A program made the translations under genes and the position numbers. 8,029 nucleotides of DNA. Source: Candidatus Omnitrophota bacterium (lineage in GTDB: Bacteria; Omnitrophota; Gorgyraeia; Duberdicusellales; 4484-171). This document shows positions 5,350 through 8,029 of this stretch, piece after piece; position 1 is the stretch's first letter, and each line of letters opens with the position of its first letter. The notes under the pieces were generated by a model. It made no database searches, was not told the origin of the DNA, and was given only the letters and a program-made list of their open reading frames with translations. The DNA lies in assembly GCA_003644405.1 (NCBI GenBank), contig QNCE01000058.1, forward strand, positions 1 to 8,029, read 5' to 3'.

Positions 5350-5933
5350 TTTACTCTTTCCAATCTATTCATAATCGCTACCAAACTACCCAGAACCAAA
5401 AATGCTCCTGGAGGAAGAATCATCACTACTAAGGGATTAAAACTTGGAGGTAAAATCCTATATCCCAAAATAGTGCCCTGACCTAAAATTTCTCTAACTG
5501 AGGCTAGAGCAACTAGACCCCAGAAAAAGCCTACACCCATCCCTAAAGCATCTAGGAGAGCTAAACTTAATTTATTTTTGGAAGCAAATGCCTCACATCT
5601 TCCGAGGATAATACAGTTGACGATAATTAAAGGTACATAAGGTCCTAAAGCTTTACTCACTTGGGGAAAATTTGCCTTTAAAAATATATCTACTATAGTA
5701 ACAAAGGTAGCAATAATTATAGTATAAACAGCAATTCTAACCTGATAAGGCACTACCTTTCTTAAGAGAGAAACTACCAACGAAGAAAAGAAAAGCACAA
5801 AAATTACTGCTAAACCCATAGAGATCCCATTTAAAACAGTAGTAGTAACTGCTAAAGTAGGACACATACCCAAGAGCTGTCTAAATATAGGGTGATTTGT
5901 CCACAAACCTTCCTTAAAGCTTCTACTTCCCAT
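5346..5933 (-). CDS. rnfE: Rnf complex subunit RnfE (integral membrane)
   Basis: This 195-residue, six-helix protein is of the RnfE/NqrD family. It opens with NHPIFRQLLGMCPTLAVTT, carries YVPLIIVNCIILGRCEAFAS in the middle, and ends with REILGQGT and a proline-rich PPSFNPLVVMILPPGAF loop. C24 and C107 are the expected membrane iron-sulfur ligands shared with RnfA. I chose the ATG at 5933, which overlaps the rnfG stop by 11 bases (ATGGGAAGTAG). A TTG at 5945 in the same frame would add four residues but is less typical. No strong ribosome binding site is visible, so translation probably depends on coupling to rnfG. Confidence 0.96.
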   Translation of the reverse strand: MGSRSFKEGLWTNHPIFRQLLGMCPTLAVTTTVLNGISMGLAVIFVLFFSSLVVSLLRKVVPYQVRIAVYTIIIATFVTIVDIFLKANFPQVSKALGPYVPLIIVNCIILGRCEAFASKNKLSLALLDALGMGVGFFWGLVALASVREILGQGTILGYRILPPSFNPLVVMILPPGAFLVLGSLVAIMNRLERVK

Positions 5934-6495
5934 CTTCTTTAACAAGACTCTTTAAACTTTGTATCCCTTTGTTAAGGATACTGACCACTGCTCGGGAAGA
6001 AATAGTTGCAGAGGTAATAGCTTGAACCTGATTCTCCTTCTGAGGAGAAAATTTCACACATTCAACAGGCACATTCGTCTTCAGATTCTTAAATTGATTC
6101 TTAAAATCCTCTTCATTAATTCTTGATCCTAAACCTGGTGTCTCTACACTCTCTATAATTTCTATCCCTAACAATCTCTCTATACTTTTATCAACAGCAA
6201 AAAGAATTTTAATTTTTCCTTGATAACCTTGACCTTGAGAAAGGTAAGCATAACCGATTAGCTCGTCTTTCTCCTTGAAAAGGTAATAAACTGTTTCCTC
6301 ATTTATTCTTTTCTCTTTCACATTTTTACAATTATCTACAATTTGATATATAGCACGGTAAATATCTTTTTTCTCATTCTCTTTAATTTTTGCTTTTGCC
6401 GAATTAAATACAAAAGATAAAACAAACCCACAAATTAAGGAAGCGAAAGTCAAAACAAAAATTACTCTTAGGTTATATCTTAAACTATCTTTCAT
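5923..6495 (-). CDS. rnfG: Rnf complex subunit RnfG (FMN-binding)
   Basis: This 190-residue protein has one N-terminal transmembrane helix (about 10-31) and an extracytoplasmic FMN-binding domain. ESVETPGLGSRI (116-127) is the family's conserved segment, and AITSATISSRAVV (159-171) holds the flavinylation site, with Thr164 as the covalent FMN acceptor by analogy. It passes electrons between RnfD and the iron-sulfur subunits. I chose the ATG at 6495, overlapping rnfD by 11 bases. The in-frame TTG at 6501 would add two residues. The Shine-Dalgarno is poor, which again suggests coupling. Covalent attachment needs an ApbE flavin transferase, which is not in this window. Confidence 0.95.
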   Translation of the reverse strand: MKDSLRYNLRVIFVLTFASLICGFVLSFVFNSAKAKIKENEKKDIYRAIYQIVDNCKNVKEKRINEETVYYLFKEKDELIGYAYLSQGQGYQGKIKILFAVDKSIERLLGIEIIESVETPGLGSRINEEDFKNQFKNLKTNVPVECVKFSPQKENQVQAITSATISSRAVVSILNKGIQSLKSLVKEDGK

Positions 6496-7417
6496 AACCA
6501 AAAGGCTTAGGAATAGTGTATCTATTTATGAGAGGAACTAAAGCATTCATAAAAATGATAGAATACATTACTCCCTCAGGTAGTCCACTAAAGTAACGAA
6601 TAACCATTATTAGTATACCACATCCCACACCAAAAATATATCTTCCCTTTTTGGTAACCGGAGTTGTAACTGGATCAGTAGCCATAAAGAAAGCACCTAA
6701 AAGAAAGCCTCCACTAAAAATGTGAAATAAAGGAGATCCATTTAGAGGTTCCAAAAAGTAAAAAATGGAAGAAATTATCACAGTTGTAACAAGAAGAGTC
6801 AAAGGTATCCGCCAATCGATGACCTTCCTTATCAGTAAATAAATGCCTCCTATAATCAAAGCTAGAGCAGAAGTCTCTCCTAGGCTCCCTGGCACAGTAC
6901 CTATAAATAAGTCTTTAAGGGGGGTAAGAATTTGGTCAAATTTCCTCAAAGCCAAAGGTGTTGCTCTGGTTATCGCATCTAGAGTAAAAGGATTTATCCA
7001 GGTAGTCATCATCTTAGGATAAGCTGCTGCAAGAAAAGCTCTCCCTATCAAGGCAGGGTTAAAAATATTTTGCCCCAATCCCCCAAATACTTGCTTACCT
7101 ATAAAAATAGCAAATATACTCCCTAGGGTAGCCGCATACCATTTAGTAGAAGGAGGTAGAACCAGAGCTAAAAGAATTCCTGTTAATATAGCACTACAAT
7201 TTTTAGCTTGTGAAGGTTTTCTCTTTATCTTTAAAATTATCTCTTCAGTCAAGAGGCAGCTAAGAGAGCAGTTAAGAATTAAAAATAATGCTTTTTCTCT
7301 AAAAAGAATGAGAGAAGCTAAAATAGCAGGGATTAAAGCGATGATAACTTGACGCATAGCCCAATGAATACTTATTTTTGAACGTTGGTGAGGAGCAACA
7401 CTAACTATGAGTTCCAT
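6485..7417 (-). CDS. rnfD: Rnf complex subunit RnfD (membrane flavoprotein)
   Basis: This 310-residue polytopic membrane protein is of the NqrB/RnfD family. It starts VSVAPHQRSKISIHWAMRQV. Further signatures are FGGLGQNIFNPALIGRAFL (111-129), DAITRATPLA (147-156) and GGFLLGAFFMATDPVTTPVT (236-255). Thr153 in TRAT fits the [ST]xAT covalent-FMN motif. The C-terminal GLPEGVMYSIIFMNALVPLINR is also conserved. Length is near the usual 310-350. The ATG at 7417 overlaps the rnfC 3' end by 17 bases. It lies within the ion-translocating membrane core. Confidence 0.97.
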   Translation of the reverse strand: MELIVSVAPHQRSKISIHWAMRQVIIALIPAILASLILFREKALFLILNCSLSCLLTEEIILKIKRKPSQAKNCSAILTGILLALVLPPSTKWYAATLGSIFAIFIGKQVFGGLGQNIFNPALIGRAFLAAAYPKMMTTWINPFTLDAITRATPLALRKFDQILTPLKDLFIGTVPGSLGETSALALIIGGIYLLIRKVIDWRIPLTLLVTTVIISSIFYFLEPLNGSPLFHIFSGGFLLGAFFMATDPVTTPVTKKGRYIFGVGCGILIMVIRYFSGLPEGVMYSIIFMNALVPLINRYTIPKPFGYER

Positions 7418-8029
7418 ACAACTTACCTACCTTTATGTAGTGGACGATAGGAATCTTTGCTGGACATCCCCAGCTACAACAGCCACATTCAATACAGTCT
7501 TTTACAAAAACTTCATCTAACTTTTCAAATTCTCCTTGCTTTACTCTTTTGACAAATTCTAAAGGTAGAAGACCCATAGGACAGACATCCACACATCTTG
7601 CACAGCGAATGCACTCCTGTTCCGGTTCTTGCTCTACTCTATCTTGAGAGAGAAAAAGCACTCCACTGGTAGTTTTAAGGATAGGGTAATCTAAACTATC
7701 CAAAGCAATACCCATCATTAGCCCTCCCAAAATTACTTTTCTAGGCTCCTTCTTAAATTGAAGGATACCTTGTTCAAAAAGTTCACTGATAAGAGTTCCT
7801 ACCTTTACCCAAATATTTTTGGGATTAAGAAGGCTATCTCCTGCGAAAGTGACCAATCTCTCTATGAGAGGTTTAGAGTAATAGACTGCTTGATAAATAG
7901 AAAAACAAGTAGCAACATTTTGAACTAAACACCCTACATCGAAAGGAAGCCCTCCCGAAGGAACTTTCCTCTTAGTGACCTTATAGATAAGTTGTTTTTC
8001 TCCTCCCTGAGGATAGTAAGATTTTAACA
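7401..8029 (-). CDS. rnfC: Rnf complex subunit RnfC, C-terminal half (cut by window edge)
   Basis: The frame is open from the right edge (first full codon at 8027) and gives 208 residues, roughly half of a typical 430-450 residue RnfC. It begins YYPQGGEKQLIYKVTKR, then KVPSGGLPFDVGCLVQNV, both conserved in RnfC. Two ferredoxin motifs follow: C139-x2-C142-x2-C145-x3-C149-P and C178-x2-C181-x2-C184-x3-C188-P. It ends IPIVHYIKVGKLYGTHS. RnfC is the peripheral NADH/FMN-binding subunit where NAD+ is reduced; that N-terminal domain lies outside the window. A TTG at 7856 is internal and not a start. It is the first rnf gene of the run, and the operon promoter must be further right. Confidence 0.97.
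   Translation of the reverse strand, partial: LKSYYPQGGEKQLIYKVTKRKVPSGGLPFDVGCLVQNVATCFSIYQAVYYSKPLIERLVTFAGDSLLNPKNIWVKVGTLISELFEQGILQFKKEPRKVILGGLMMGIALDSLDYPILKTTSGVLFLSQDRVEQEPEQECIRCARCVDVCPMGLLPLEFVKRVKQGEFEKLDEVFVKDCIECGCCSWGCPAKIPIVHYIKVGKLYGTHS

Noticed and set aside
5934..5945. TTG start for rnfE at 5945
   Set aside because: An ATG at 5933 fits the usual RnfE start and gives the typical short overlap with rnfG.
6496..6501. TTG start for rnfG at 6501
   Set aside because: The ATG at 6495 is two codons downstream, gives a normal family N-terminus, and there is no ribosome binding site favouring TTG.
7401..7856. A short 151-residue protein starting at TTG 7856
   Set aside because: The reading frame continues without a stop to the window edge with conserved RnfC sequence, so the TTG is internal.

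Overview
The window is AT-rich bacterial DNA. Almost all of it is one long minus-strand gene run, read from right to left, that ends at an initiator tRNA near position 880. Left of the tRNA is a gene-poor stretch of about 700 bases. It holds GC-rich palindromic repeats, a transposase remnant and a duplicated tRNA 3' end, and beyond it lies the 5' end of a TetR-family regulator. Energy metabolism through an Rnf complex in the C-D-G-E-A-B order points to an anaerobic or facultatively anaerobic bacterium. The GC-rich interspersed palindromes and overall style resemble genomes of uncultivated lineages, possibly Omnitrophota-like, but this is a weak guess and no marker in the window settles it.

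Right to left: 8029-3958 encodes the six Rnf subunits (rnfC, cut by the window edge, then rnfD, G, E, A, B). They form a membrane ferredoxin:NAD+ oxidoreductase that pumps Na+ or H+. An RseC/SoxR-reducing-system family membrane protein follows (3567-3965), then purN (2965-3567), a small BatD-domain exported protein (2556-2981), eno (1262-2533) and an FtsB/DivIC-type cell-division protein (1000-1296). Neighbouring genes overlap or are separated by at most about 22 bases, so the set looks like one translationally coupled transcription unit whose promoter lies outside the window. The tRNA-fMet (882-958) follows 41 bases after the last gene and has its own near-consensus promoter inside the end of that gene.

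The left part has a different character. A transposase C-terminal remnant (about 421-594, plus strand), three nested GC-rich hairpins (232-356) and a 22-base direct repeat of the tRNA 3' end (753-774 and 881-902) suggest a former integration hot spot. The TetR-type gene beyond it has a clear promoter (TTGACA, 17 bases, TATATT) with a dyad operator at the expected transcription start, which implies autoregulation.

The most notable points are: (1) RnfB appears to have lost, as a set, the four cysteine ligands of one [4Fe-4S] cluster in its C-terminal ferredoxin domain while keeping the four of the partner cluster; (2) the initiator tRNA has A29:U41 in place of the first of the three conserved G:C anticodon-stem pairs; (3) there is an att-like duplication beside this tRNA. 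I saw no CRISPR array and no obvious unknown defence or biosynthetic system.
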